Origin: Lolium rigidum
Lineage: Eukaryota; Streptophyta; Magnoliopsida; Poales; Poaceae
DNA length: 64,000 bases
Assembly (NCBI RefSeq): GCF_022539505.1
Contig: NC_061510.1
Coordinates: 265,121,687-265,185,686, forward strand
Reading direction: 5' to 3'
The notes below the pieces were generated by a model. The model ran no database searches and had not been told where the DNA came from. It saw only the letters and a program-made list of their open reading frames with translations. Shown one piece after another: positions 12,081-22,459 of the stretch. Each line of letters begins with the position of its first letter. Position 1 is the first letter of the stretch. The translations under genes were made by a program, and so were the position numbers.

Positions 12081-13570
12081 TGATGTCTACGTTCCCCCTC
12101 CTTTCCTGTAGACGGTGTTGGGCCCCCAAGAGCGAGAGGTTTGTAGAACAGCGAGCAAGTTTTCCCTTAAGTGGATCACCCAAGGTTTATCGAACTCGGG
12201 GAGGAAGAGGTCAAAGATATCCCTCTCATGCAACCCTGCAACCACAAAGCAAGAAGTCTCTTGTGTCCCCAACACACCTAATAGGTGCACTAGTTCGGCG
12301 AAGAGATAGTGAAATACAGGTGGTATGAATAAATATGAGCAGTTGTAACGGCGTGTAGTTGAAGGTGGTAATATGGTAGCGGTAGTAACGCAGCGAGTAG
12401 TAACGCGATAGAAACGAGTAAACAAGCGAGTGATAGCGATATTTAGGAACAAGGCCTAGGGATTACACTTTCACTAGTGGACACTCTCAACATTGATCAC
12501 ATAACGAGAATAGATAAATGCATACTCTACACTTTTGTTGGATGATGAACACATTGCGTAGGATTACACGAACCCTCAATGCCGGAGTTAACAAGCTCCA
12601 CAATAATGCTCATGTTTTAGTAACCTTTAGTGTAAGATAAATCAACAGACTAAACCAAGTACTAGCATAGCATGCACACCGTAACCTTCATGCATATGTA
12701 GGAGGAATAGATCACATCAATATTATCATAGCAATAGTTAACTTCGCAATCTACAAGAGATCATGATCATAGCATAAACCAAGTACTAACACGGTGCACA
12801 CACCGTCGCCTTTACACACGTGCGGGAGGAATAGAACTACTTTAATAACTTTGCTAGAGTAGCACATAGATGAGTAGTGATACAAACTCATATGAATCTC
12901 AATCATGTAAAGCAGCTCATGAGATTATTGTATTGAGGTACATGGGAGAGAGATGAACCACATAGCTACAGCGAAGCCCTCAGCCTCGGGGGTGGATTAC
13001 TCCCTCCTCATCATGGAGGCAGCGATGGCGGTGAAGACGGCGGTGGAGACGGCTCCGGGGGCAATTCCCCGTCCCGGCAGGGTGCCGGAACAGAGACTTC
13101 TGTCCCCCGAATTGGAGTTTCGCGATGTGGCGGCGCCCCTGGAGTCTTTCTGGAGGATCGTCTTTTCTGTCGATGTTTTTAGGTCACGACGGCTTATATA
13201 GGCGAAGAATCGGAGTCGGAGGGGCCACGGGCTGCCCAAACCATAGGGGGGCGCGCCCCCCCCCCCCTGGCCGCGCCGGGGTGTGGTGTGGGCCCCCCCT
13301 GGCACCTCTCTGGCCCTTCTCCGGTGCTCTGGAAGCTTCGCGAAATTATAAGATCCCCGGAATTGATTTCGTCCGATTCCGAAAATATTTCCTTACTAGG
13401 ATTTCTGAAACCAAAAACAGCAGAAAACAGCAACTGGCCTTTCGGCATCTCGTCAATATGTTAGTTCCGGAAAACGCATAAAATGATATAAAGTGTGAAC
13501 AAAACATGTTGGTATTGTCATAAAACAAGCATGGAACATCGGAAATTATAGATACGTTGGAGACGTATCA
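12081..13570 (-). repeat. 5' LTR of element B
   Basis: 1490 bp, bounded by TGATGTCTAC on the left and GACGTATCA on the right, so on the minus strand it runs TGATACGTC...GTAGACATCA. The U3-like half (12960-13570) resembles LTRs of A and D; the other half differs from them. The other LTR of B is not in the window. Confidence 0.85.
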
Positions 13571-14759
13571 CACACCCCCTTAAATAGGAAGACGAAGTAG
13601 TGGGCTGGCAACCGCTGGGCCGCGGCGGTTCACCTCGTGGGCCGCCACGTGGCGCAAGGATACACGCGCGAAAAACAAAATGCCACAGGGAGGCCGCACG
13701 GATCCAGAATGGCAGCAAGGATCCGGTGCGGCGCCATAAATGCTAGCGAGAAGCTGAAGGGAAGTGACCCCTGGCACTGGCACGTCAGAAACAGTGCGCA
13801 TGTCTCTGACAGGCACTGTACCCGAGGAATTCTCGACTTCACCGAGGAGGGTTTAAATGTCCAAGATACCGGAAGGGTCCGGAACGGAAGAGAAATAAAG
13901 TCTGGCAGAGATGCCAGGATCTTAGAACAGGGTGCCGGAAGGATTAAACCGGTACCTTGTAAGATGGGAACCTGGCATGGTCCGTTGGATGAGATCCACC
14001 GGACTATACCAGCTTCGGGGACTAATGTTGGTGGGATGGCCCCCGGTATGCCAAAGGCATGCCAAACCGGATGGTTTGAGCCATCAAGATACCGGTTTAA
14101 AGACCATTCCGGACAGTGAAGATAAGCTCTTGGGCTAAGTAAATCTTACCGGTATCCCAAAGAGGGGCATACCGGTATGAGCTAAGAAGACACCGGGTTG
14201 CCGGTAAGAGATGCACTGTAGCACGTCGGCAAGACTGGTCAAAGATTCTCTCAAGAGCTAGAGGAGAAGGATGAGCTAAGCAAAGTAGCTTTAAACGAAG
14301 CCATGACGCCAAAGAGGAAGGTGACGCATAAAGCAACCGGAGGACGTCAGCCTCCCTGATTAAAGAAGATACCGGCGTCACCTATGATTAAAGTAACTTT
14401 GTAAAGTAGTTTGTCTGTTCAAAGATGCCATTAGGGTTTCCTAGGGTTTCTTCCCCTGTAAGCCACCCTCTCCCCTATATAAGGAGAGGGGGCACACCCC
14501 TTCGCGGGGACGACGATGAGCCATGTTTTGAACCTTGTATGCACAAACCTGTAATCTGTTGAGATCAACGAAGAGAGAGATCTAGAGCAGAGTTCTTCCT
14601 TGTGTCTTTCTTCTTCTACCTTTGGCTTAGGCCAAGTTCTTGAGGAAAACATCCGGAAGTTCATCCAATCTAATCGAAAACCCTCCCCCGAATCCTCTAG
14701 CGCCCATTCGGCCCCAACTTAAGCCATCCTATGGCATCTGTCTGTTCACCATGACGACA
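13571..14759. repeat. Truncated LTR-type fragment into which element B inserted
   Basis: GC-moderate sequence rich in ACCGGT/ACCGG words (about 13870-14370), with a TATA-like CTATATAAGG near 14475 flanked by complementary GGAGAG runs that read as a promoter on either strand. It ends near CATGACGACA. The organisation resembles long Gypsy LTRs of grasses (Tat lineage), but the partner LTR and internal region are absent, so orientation is not fixed. ORFs here are not recognisable proteins. Confidence 0.5.
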
Positions 14760-14760
14760 C

Positions 14761-17700
14761 TGACTGGGCAGGAAGCTGAGGTGGCGGCGGTAGAGGCTGA
14801 CGGGCGAATCCCACCTGTCAGTTTGGGAAAAGGGACAAAAAGGGTGAGCCTTATCTGCATCAAAGGGGATTCCAACTCAGGGTCTGCAGATTGAGGTCGA
14901 GATAACAAACCACTGGGTTGTTATGTCTGATGTTGATTATGGCGAGGCGCAGAACGTTTTAACCCAAATCAAAGCGGAGATCTGGGACATAACAACCATG
15001 GCGGAGAAGGATCTGGTCGAGCATGGAAACGTCGGGGGAGAGCGAGACAGGACATGGGAGATGGCATCGGGGGTGCACCTCTTCGTGCTGAACCAGGAGG
15101 TGGTGGTGCGGAGTCCAAACGGTGGCCGGAGCATCGCCGGCGGTGAGCTTCTGCGGCGGAGAAAAGGTGTCAACATGGGCAGAGTGATTTAGAGGGGGGA
15201 GAAGACGGGCAAGCGGTCAGGGAGATGCGCACGCTCACCAGGAACGCGGTAGAGAGATCAGAGAGGGTGGGGGAGGACGCACGGCGTCGGATTTCTCACC
15301 GAGCGCGACGACCGTGGCGTAGAAACGGCGGCCTTGTGCTCGATACCGAGCGTCTTGGGTCGATTCCTTGAACGTAGATGAAGAGGACGACGAGGCGCAT
15401 CTAACGGTGCCCTCATAACGGCGGGGGGGGGGGAGGTGAGGAGCGGCGACGCCATGGTGAGGACGGTGGTGGCAGTGGGGTTTCATCTGTCTCTGTTTCC
15501 TTTAGTGGAGGGAACGAAAGTGCATGGAGAAGAGAAAAGGAAGTGGCGGCGGCGTGGATGGGAGAGAGAGCTAGGGTTTGCAGGCGTCGGGGCGTAGCTT
15601 TAAGGGAGGGGGAAATGGTGGGAGCAGGTGGAGCTGGAGGTGGGGGCGTGCGGTGGTGGTCACGCACCGACCATGAAGAAGAAAGCGACAAGCAAGGGAA
15701 ATGTGAGGAGTGTCTCCTCGCTCGAAAGGTTATCGGGCCAGGAAAGGAAGGAAGCAAGATGGGATCGGGCCTGCGGTGGGAGAAAGGAAGATGGGCTGAC
15801 AAGAGAAAAGAGAGAAAGCCAGGGGGAGAGTGAGAGGCCCAGAGGAGGGGTTTTGTTAAATGAAAGAGGAGAGGGGGTTTATTAAACCATATGAGAGGGG
15901 AAACAAAATAATTAGGGTTTCAAAATAATTTTTATTTTGTAAAAACCATGGATGATATGTGTATGATGTCATGATGATGCACAAAAGAAAAACACAAACA
16001 AATCTAATAGGGGTGCTACCCTGGGCCGTTACATCTAAATTCAATATTGATGCCATGTTCAAAATTCAATAGAACAAAATCTACTGAGCCAAAATTTATG
16101 AATTTAATATTCATGGAAAGCTTATGAAATTATCTAGCCAACTACACTGGTCTCAACCCTAGATTTGTTATAGAACAATTGCAATGAAAATAACAAGGCA
16201 ATACCTTTTCAAACTTCAAACATTTATTAAAAATCAACCCTAGTTCATTTTGAGTTGATTCCAACTCTCATAAATCACATTTCAAATGCTCTACATGATT
16301 ATGTAAAAATATAGCATTGTTGTTTACTATGATCATGGGCTAGAGCAAAATAATGGCTATGTGGCCATTTCTAGTCCATTTAAATTACCCCAATTTATTT
16401 ATTAAATAGTATGAGAGGTTTCCCCTCATTTAAATCATTGTCCCAAATAATTGAATATGAGGTAATGACCTTAGTCTATGGAACCTCATATTTTATTACT
16501 TAGTGATATTAAATTGTATGAGATGTGTTGTCTCATTTAAATCATGTTCCCAAATTAATAAATATGAAGTATTGACTTTGGTCAACATGATCTCATATGT
16601 TATTATTTGAGGATATTAAATCTTAATAATGTTCAATGAGAGGAAATTATTTTTCTTAAAAGAAAACCAAGCCAACCCCAATGTTAATAATGTTGTGATG
16701 CTAGATTGTATTGTGTGAACCAATTGAGTGTTAAGTCTAGTACTTAAGTATTGTTTGGTGATTGTATACCTCGTATCCGTTTATAGACACTAGTACAGAA
16801 GGCTATCAGGAGGAGGAGGTCTTCTACGAGGAAGAAGAACAAAACTTTGATCATTGTATCACTCAAGGCAAGCTATACTCTTGCAAGCTACCTAATGCAA
16901 GCACTATTGAGCAATGCACCATTGCAATATTACTATGTGTTTAAGGAGTTATCCAAGCCCAAGTTTTCTATCTTGCAATATTTTACTTTGGTTTATCAAA
17001 GTTTATTTTGTTCATAGTTAACTTTTGTCTAGATATGGAGTATTACAAGAGCATCAAATTTAGCCTAAGAGATACAAGTTAGTTAGCACCCCTCATGACT
17101 AGTTGCTAGTGCTAAAACTAAAATTGACTACTCTAGATGGGAACATGTGAATCAAATGACTTGTGAAAACCTTGGAATGATGAGTCATTCTATTGAAAGA
17201 TTTTGAAGGTGAATATGACTTGAATGACATGGTGAATTTGACAAAAGCTGATGATTGGGTTCGGATGCGATATCATTCCAATTTTAGAGTACCCCCACAA
17301 TACCTGATTATGGGTAGGGCTTAACTGGAAATTGATGCACTTTAGTATGGGTTCCCTCTAAACAAGCGTCATAGGGGTTATGCCGAGGCTGCCTCCGTGA
17401 AAAGTGAAGTGATGTGAATAAGAGGTGAATGTCCTACCCAAGCCCTGTGCGGTTCCCGGGATGGCGGATTGCTATTACTTGGGTGGCAAACTCATGGGGG
17501 AGGTGCCTATACTAGGGTATGTAAGTGAAAGGTTAATGGTTGATGATCCGCATACCGAGTATGATTATTCAGGGCTATCCACGACGGATGTAATCAAAAG
17601 TTGTGGCACAAGTGTACAACCTCCGTAGAGTGTTAAACCTATTCGAATAGCCGTGTCCGCGGTTATGGACGATTGGATGGCCATACTGTTCCGTTGTCAG

Positions 17701-18289
17701 ATGTTTTCTAAAAATGAATGGTGAATGAAAAGGTGAATTTTGACTTGATCACAACAGAGTTGTGGGAATGACACTAATGTTACCACTTGAGTTAAGTTAG
17801 GCAAATGAAGAGTCTTTTATTACTAAGTGCTTATGAAATAAAACTGGCTTTATGGAAATGAACCTAGAACTTAGAACCCCCTTACTATAGTTGATAAGTG
17901 CTTACACTAGTATTAGTTTGAGAGTACTTTAAAGTACTCATGGCTATGTCCCTGGCTATTCAAATGGCCATACTATGAAGAGGAGCAACAATATCAGGAT
18001 GATGGACAGCAGGACGTCTACGATAACTAGGATCGTCTCCTGACATCAAGCATTGCCTGTGGAATAAATGGACTGCTACTACTTCGCTTTCGCTATGTAT
18101 TTTGAAGGTTGATCTGTAGATCAACTGTTGTTGAATATTGGATCATGTGATCCCGTGTTGTAAGACGATTATGGTTTGTAATGAATAATGTTCTGTGATA
18201 TCAACTGTTATGTCTCGCAAAAATAATCTTCGTGGGATTGCGATGTATGGCATAATCGGTATCTGGACTTAAAAATCTGGGTGTTGACA
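14761..18289 (-). repeat. Putative large LTR (solo or fragment) of a Gypsy element
   Basis: On the minus strand the block opens TGTCAACACCCAG at 18289, a typical LTR start, and its left edge reads TGACTGGGC on the plus strand, so both ends are TG...CA. The flanking 5-mers are GACAC (14756-14760) and CACAC (18290-18294), one mismatch from a target-site duplication. Composition is bipartite: AT-rich from 16034 to 18289, GC-rich with poly-G and gene-like runs from 14900 to 15850. A second LTR-like junction, GGGCCGTTACA, at 16033 may instead divide it into two elements. No protein domain was found. Confidence 0.4.
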
Positions 18290-18749
18290 CACACGTTCCC
18301 GATCCTGGCTGCACGAGCACGTCCACGCCGTCGTCGTCTACCCCCCGGCCAACCTTTGTCCCCGTCGCTGGCACCTTCTCCGACATTTCCTCCTCGTCTC
18401 CGACCACCCCAGGGTGAGCAGCAACAACAACCTTTGTCCCCGCTCTGCATCGTCGCATGGAGAAGAGATCAGAGATAGTTTCGAAAACGAAAATGAAAAG
18501 GTTCCAGTTTTTGCTGTTTTGCGGTGTCGACTTCCGACGTAGATCCTCGCCGGAACAGGCCATCCCAGCATGTGTTTCTTGTTCTATTAGATGCACAACT
18601 TCACCCTCTTTCTTCTGGTCTTTGAATCATTTAAAACCGTGTTGTGTAGGCGACGCCATCGTCGTTCAAAGTTCGACCCAAAAGCAGTTTTCAGTTTTCA
18701 GCTGGCAGCGTCTCGTCGCTGATCCATTTTCCGGCAAAGCTCACCAGCC
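18290..18749. other. Unassigned GC-rich stretch
   Basis: About 460 bp between the LTR-like block and the Harbinger element. It contains CGTCGTCGTC-type codon-like runs near 18330 and open frames of up to 98 codons on the plus strand and 131 on the minus strand, but no recognisable domain. It may be a fragment of a gene or of a transposon flank. Confidence 0.4.
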
Positions 18750-18973
18750 TTAGAGCATCTCCACTCGTCCCCCCGAACAGGACCCCGGCGAGCGTTTTTT
18801 CCATCCGGACGGCGTAATTCGGCCCAGTCGCGCCCCCGGTTCCTCGTTTTCGTCCGGATTTGGGCCTAAATCCATCCGGCGATCCCACGCCATCCCCGGC
18901 CCCCCCGGGAGCGCTCGGGGACTCCGGACGAGTGAAAAGCGGGCGTGGCCCCAACTTGTCGGCGACAATGGCC

Positions 18974-19052
18974 TCCGATCTACGGCAAAACCCTCGTCTT
19001 CCCGATCTACGGCAAAACCCTCGTCTTCCCGATCTACGGCAATACCCTCGTC
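18974..19052. repeat. 27-bp unit repeated three times
   Basis: Three consecutive copies of a unit containing GATCTACGGCAAAACCCTCG; the third has one substitution (AATACC for AAAACC). It lies near the left end of the Harbinger-type element and is a simple local expansion. Confidence 0.9.
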
Positions 19053-19161
19053 GAACGAAAGCTTTGAACTCTCAAGTGGTGCAACATAGATAGATTATAT
19101 ATATATTTCGAATATAATTCGAATAAACATAGAAATTACATATAAAAACTTTAAAACTAAA

Positions 19162-19513
19162 CTACTTCTTCTTCTTCTTAGAAGGCCCCGCCTCATCGTC
19201 GTCGCGGCGACGCTTCCGGCTCGTCACCTCCTCGTCGGAGGAAGTTGAGTCCTCCTCGTCGTCGTCCTCATCGGCCTCTTCGTCCTCCTCCTCCTGCTCC
19301 TCCTCCTGCTCCTGCTCCTCCTCCTCTTCCTCGGCCTCTTCCTCGGCCTGCTCCACGGCCTCTTCGTCCTCCTCCTCGTCGTCAAACTCGTCCTCGCTGG
19401 CCGGCGGGGGGGATCGTCGCTGCTTGGACGATGCAGCTCGGATCCCACCAATGGCGCCATCCGGGCGGCTTCCCCTCGCTGTCGGTGTCCGATGGCCAAG
19501 AGATATCGCTCAT
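19162..19513 (-). pseudogene. Acidic, Lys-tailed ORF inside the Harbinger-type element
   Basis: Begins at 19513 with MSDISWPSDTDSEGKPP, passes through a Trp-rich segment, then changes frame near 19400-19430 at a run of seven G (possible indel). It continues as SPPPASEDEFDDEEED, a Glu/Asp tract of over forty residues, and ends SRKRRRDDDEAGPSKKKKK. The tail resembles a bipartite nuclear localisation signal. This architecture (Ser/Asp start, acidic middle, basic end) looks like a nuclear protein; the function is unknown. Because it lies inside the terminal repeats, it is either the element's accessory ORF or a captured host fragment. Confidence 0.6.
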
Positions 19514-20156
19514 GGTTGACGGAGGATGGTGACGAGAGAACGAGATGAATGGCTCAGCCCGTCGAAAACCGTTTATGTAGGTCTCTCGACGAAAGAGAGC
19601 GCCGGTTGCTCTTCCGCGGAGTTCGTGCTCCATTACGGCGGTTCTCGCATCGAGGCCACTTCGACCGTTCCCGACGAGTCGTTTCGGCTCTCCGATCCAC
19701 TTCGCGACGGTTCAATGCGGCGAGGGAACTCCGACGATTGCCCTTCCCGGTGACCGCACCGTCGCTATGCACGCGGTGGGTGCGCGTCCATGGGCTCGCG
19801 GCTGGAAAAATGGGCCTCCCCAGGCCAAAAACTACATCCATCCGGCGCTAAATTTCGCCGGATTTGGGCGTGGGGAGCCCAAACGAGTGGGGATGCTCTT
19901 ACCGAGCACTTCAGCACGAGCCGTTGGCATCCTTCGAAGCGCACAACTGCCTAGTTGCTCAACGTCCTTAGTTCCGCTCAAAACGGTGCACAGATTCATC
20001 GTCACCATCACTTTAAAAACCGTGCACTTTCGCCGTCTACAGTTCTCGCTGCTGTCGAAATTCAGTTTGTAGTGTCACTTTCTTCAGCTAAAAATTTCAG
20101 AGATGCCTTAGGTTGCCCGAAGCATGTAAGTATACATATCTCGTACAACAGCACAC

Positions 20157-20589
20157 TGGCTCCGCCCCTATGCCTCACATTGAGCAACCTGGGTTCGAAT
20201 CACCACGGGCGCAGGATTTATCCTAACCTTTTTGATTCCCTCCACGATGGCGCTGACATGACCAGTGGGGCCACTGGTCTCCTAACCTTTTTGCTTCCAT
20301 CCACGATGGCGCTGACATGACCAGTGGGGCCACTGGTCATCGGTAGAGGCTAGCTCATTAATTTGACATCTCGGTCCGAGACAATGCTTCTTGGTACGCC
20401 GTGGCTCCGCCCCTATGCCTCACACAGAGCGACCTCGGTTCGAATTACCGCGGGCGCGGGATTTATCCTAACCTTTTTGCTTCCCTCCATGATGGCGCTG
20501 ACGTGACCAGTGGCCCCACTAGTCATCAACAGAGGCTAGCTCATGAATTTGACATCTCGGTCCGAGAAAATGCTTCTTGGTACGCCGTG
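20157..20589. repeat. 187-bp tandem duplication including an integrase fragment
   Basis: Two copies of a composite unit. Each has a segment starting GGCTCCGCCCCTATGCCTCA with a GGTTCGAAT word (20192, 20437), a GACCAGTGG...CCACTGGTC palindrome, and about 52 bp that is reverse-strand integrase sequence of element E (SIVSDRDVK). The left copy has an extra internal duplication of about 60 bp (20218-20338). The palindrome GACCAGTGGGGCCACTGGTC near 20258 and 20318 could form a hairpin. The GGTTCGAAT word matches a pol III B box, but no A box is evident. Confidence 0.75.
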
Positions 20590-21364
20590 GAGTCTCACAA
20601 TTTCCCTAAAAAAACAAGGAGGCAATATGTGAAGCATCATCCGTTCGAGAGCAAGGAATAAAATGAGCCATTTTGTAGAATCTATCAACCACCACAAATA
20701 TTGAATCATGACCATACTTAGTACGAGGCAATCCTAGTATAAAGTCCATGCTTATATCGGACCAAGGAGCATAAGGTATAGGCAACGGTGTATAAAGGCC
20801 ATAGGAGTTGGAAGTGGACTTGGCTTGTAAGCATGTTGTGCACCATCGGCAAAGGCGTTCCACGTCGCGGTACATTCTTGGCCAATAGTAGTGAGTTGAA
20901 AGCATTGCATACGTCTTCTCTCATCCAAAGTGTCCCATGAGACCACCACCATGCGATTCTTGTAAGAGCGAAAGGTGAAGCGGAGGCTTGGGAATACAAT
21001 TTTTGTTGCCCTTGAACAAGAAGCCTTGGTGCAAATAGAAATCATTGATGCCCTTTTCAATAGAACACTTTGCAAAAAATGGGCCAAAGAAGGTATCAGA
21101 AGGATATAGATCTTTGATTTCATCAAGACCCAAAACATGGAAATCCAAGTGAGTAAGTAAAAGGGTGAGCTTGCGGGAAAGAGCATCCGCCACAACATTG
21201 TCCTTGCCCTTCTTGTATTTGATTACATATGGAAAGGACTCAATGAACTCAACCCATTTTGCATGTCTTTGTTCAAATTGTTTTGACTTTTCAAATATTT
21301 CAACGACTAATGGTCGGAATGGATAACAAACTCTTTTGGCCAAAGGTATGTTGCCAAACTTCAA
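20538..21364 (-). pseudogene. Element E RNase H end and integrase (truncated)
   Basis: Read from 21364 leftwards: the RNase H end with KYKKGKDNVVADALSRK, then the integrase zinc-binding region with ESHGGGLMGHFG and [11 protein letters not shown], then the catalytic core start with [10 protein letters not shown] and [13 protein letters not shown]. The second catalytic aspartate (SIVSDRD) follows a one-base frameshift in a T7 run near 20612. The third catalytic residue is absent because the gene is broken near 20538. Three frames are needed to read it. It would join retrotransposon DNA to the host chromosome, but this copy cannot be functional. Confidence 0.85.
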
Positions 21365-21373
21365 GAACTTGAA

Positions 21374-22296
21374 CTAGCGCATAAAGTTCCTTGTCATATA
21401 TAGGATAGTTGAGGCGTGCGCCATACAACTTCTCACTATGATATGCCACCGGTTTTCCTTCTTGCATAAGGATAGCACTAATTCCAAGTCCACTCGCATC
21501 ACATTCAATTTCAAAAGTTCTTGGAAAGTTCGGAAGAACGAGAAGTGGTGCCTCGGTAAGTCTTTTTTCAACTCATCAAAAGCTCTTTGTTGGGCCTTGC
21601 CCCACACAAAAGGAACATTCATTTTTGTAAGCTCATTTAAAGGGCAAGCAATGGTGCTAAAATCTTTCACGAAACATCTATAGAAGCCGGCAAGTCCATG
21701 GAAACTTCGAACTTGACCAACGTTGGTAGGAGTGGGCCAATTGAGAATGGCCTCAACCTTCGAAGAGTCCACTTCAATGCCGTTGGCGAAGACAACAAAC
21801 CCAATAAAAAACAATTTGTTTTGTGCAAAGGTGCACTTGGGAGGATTTGCAAAGAGCTTCTCGCGGCGTAAGATGCATAAGACTTCTCTCACATGTTGCA
21901 CATGGTCCTCGAGATTTTTTCTATAAATGAGAATATCATCAAAGTAGACAACCACACTCTTGCCAATGAGAGGTCTCAAGATGTGGTTCATAAGGCGCAT
22001 GAAAGCTGAAGGAGCATTGGATAGACCAAACGGCATGACAAGCCATTCATAGAGACCAAGTTTGGTCTTGAATGTCGTCTTCCATTCGTCACCAACGGCC
22101 ATGCAGATTTGATGGTAGCCACTACGCAAATCAATTTTCGAGAAAATAGTGGCTCCGCATAACTCATTAAGCATGTCATCTAAACGCGGAATGGGATGGC
22201 AATATCGAATGGTAATAGCATTAATGGGACGACAATCCATACACATTCTTTGCGACTCATCCTGTTTAGGTACAAGTATGACCGGAACCGCACAAG
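21374..22296 (-). pseudogene. Element E reverse transcriptase
   Basis: RT palm and fingers of a Gypsy element. [15 protein letters not shown] and [11 protein letters not shown] are followed by [13 protein letters not shown], the catalytic box [12 protein letters not shown] (about 21935-21950), and thumb/connection motifs [15 protein letters not shown] and [13 protein letters not shown]. The frame opens toward 22296, where element C cuts it. The start lies in the 27465-27577 piece. The RNase H core near 21480 is frameshifted. It matches family length except for these breaks. Confidence 0.88.
22292..22296. repeat. Target-site duplication of element C, left copy
   Basis: ACAAG, identical to 27460-27464. 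It marks insertion of element C into the RT gene of element E. Confidence 0.92.
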
Positions 22297-22459
22297 TGTC
22301 AGGACCCCGGTGGATCATGACTTGGCCATAGCCGGAGAGGAGGAAGAAGGTGGAGCACCGGCGGCTCAGATCTACAACTAGGTAAAGTAAGGTGCAAAAC
22401 AGGAATAGAATTTTTAGGTTTTCATTAGCGTGCCTCCCTTCCTCCCACTCCTACTCTTT
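22297..22459 (-). repeat. 3' LTR of element C lacking U3
   Basis: All 163 bases match 27115-27277. The match stops inside the TATA-box region of the 5' LTR (first mismatch at 22460 versus 27278). The polyprotein reads directly into this remnant and uses the TAG in AAAGAGTAG as its stop. Confidence 0.93.

Larger units (their letters stand above)
7538..13570 (-). mobile_element. Element B: gag-only Ty3/Gypsy element, left end lost
   Basis: Minus-strand element: 5' LTR at 12081-13570, tRNA-Asp primer site at 12054-12070, gag-like coding region 11916-9303, then a noncoding 3' region down to 7538 where element A interrupts it. No protease, reverse transcriptase or integrase was found. The remaining 3' region (about 0.8 kb by comparison with element D) and its 3' LTR must lie in or beyond the N gap. 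LTR and gag differ from those of A and D, but the 3' noncoding region is shared, so B is a related, distinct family or a recombinant. Confidence 0.85.
18753..19898 (-). mobile_element. PIF/Harbinger-type non-autonomous element carrying an acidic ORF
   Basis: Terminal inverted repeats GAGCATCTCCACTCGT (left) and GAGCATCCCCACTCGT (reverse of the right end), flanked by TTA on both sides (18750-18752 and 19899-19901), the 3-bp target duplication typical of Harbinger. Length 1146 bp. No transposase is present. The main cargo is a minus-strand acidic ORF (19513-19162). A 27-bp direct triplicate lies at 18974-19052. Confidence 0.8.

Noticed and set aside
15235..15885. GC-rich overlapping ORFs resembling a host gene
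   Set aside because: Several frames are open on both strands because of composition, none has a domain, and the block lies within an LTR-like repeat.
20190..20450. tRNA-derived SINE
   Set aside because: A GGTTCGAAT word fits a B box, but no A box, poly-A tail or independent target duplication was seen; the unit is better explained as a tandem duplication that includes integrase sequence.
21438..22381. Plus-strand ORFs opposite the element E RT
   Set aside because: Antisense shadows of a clearly conserved RT frame.
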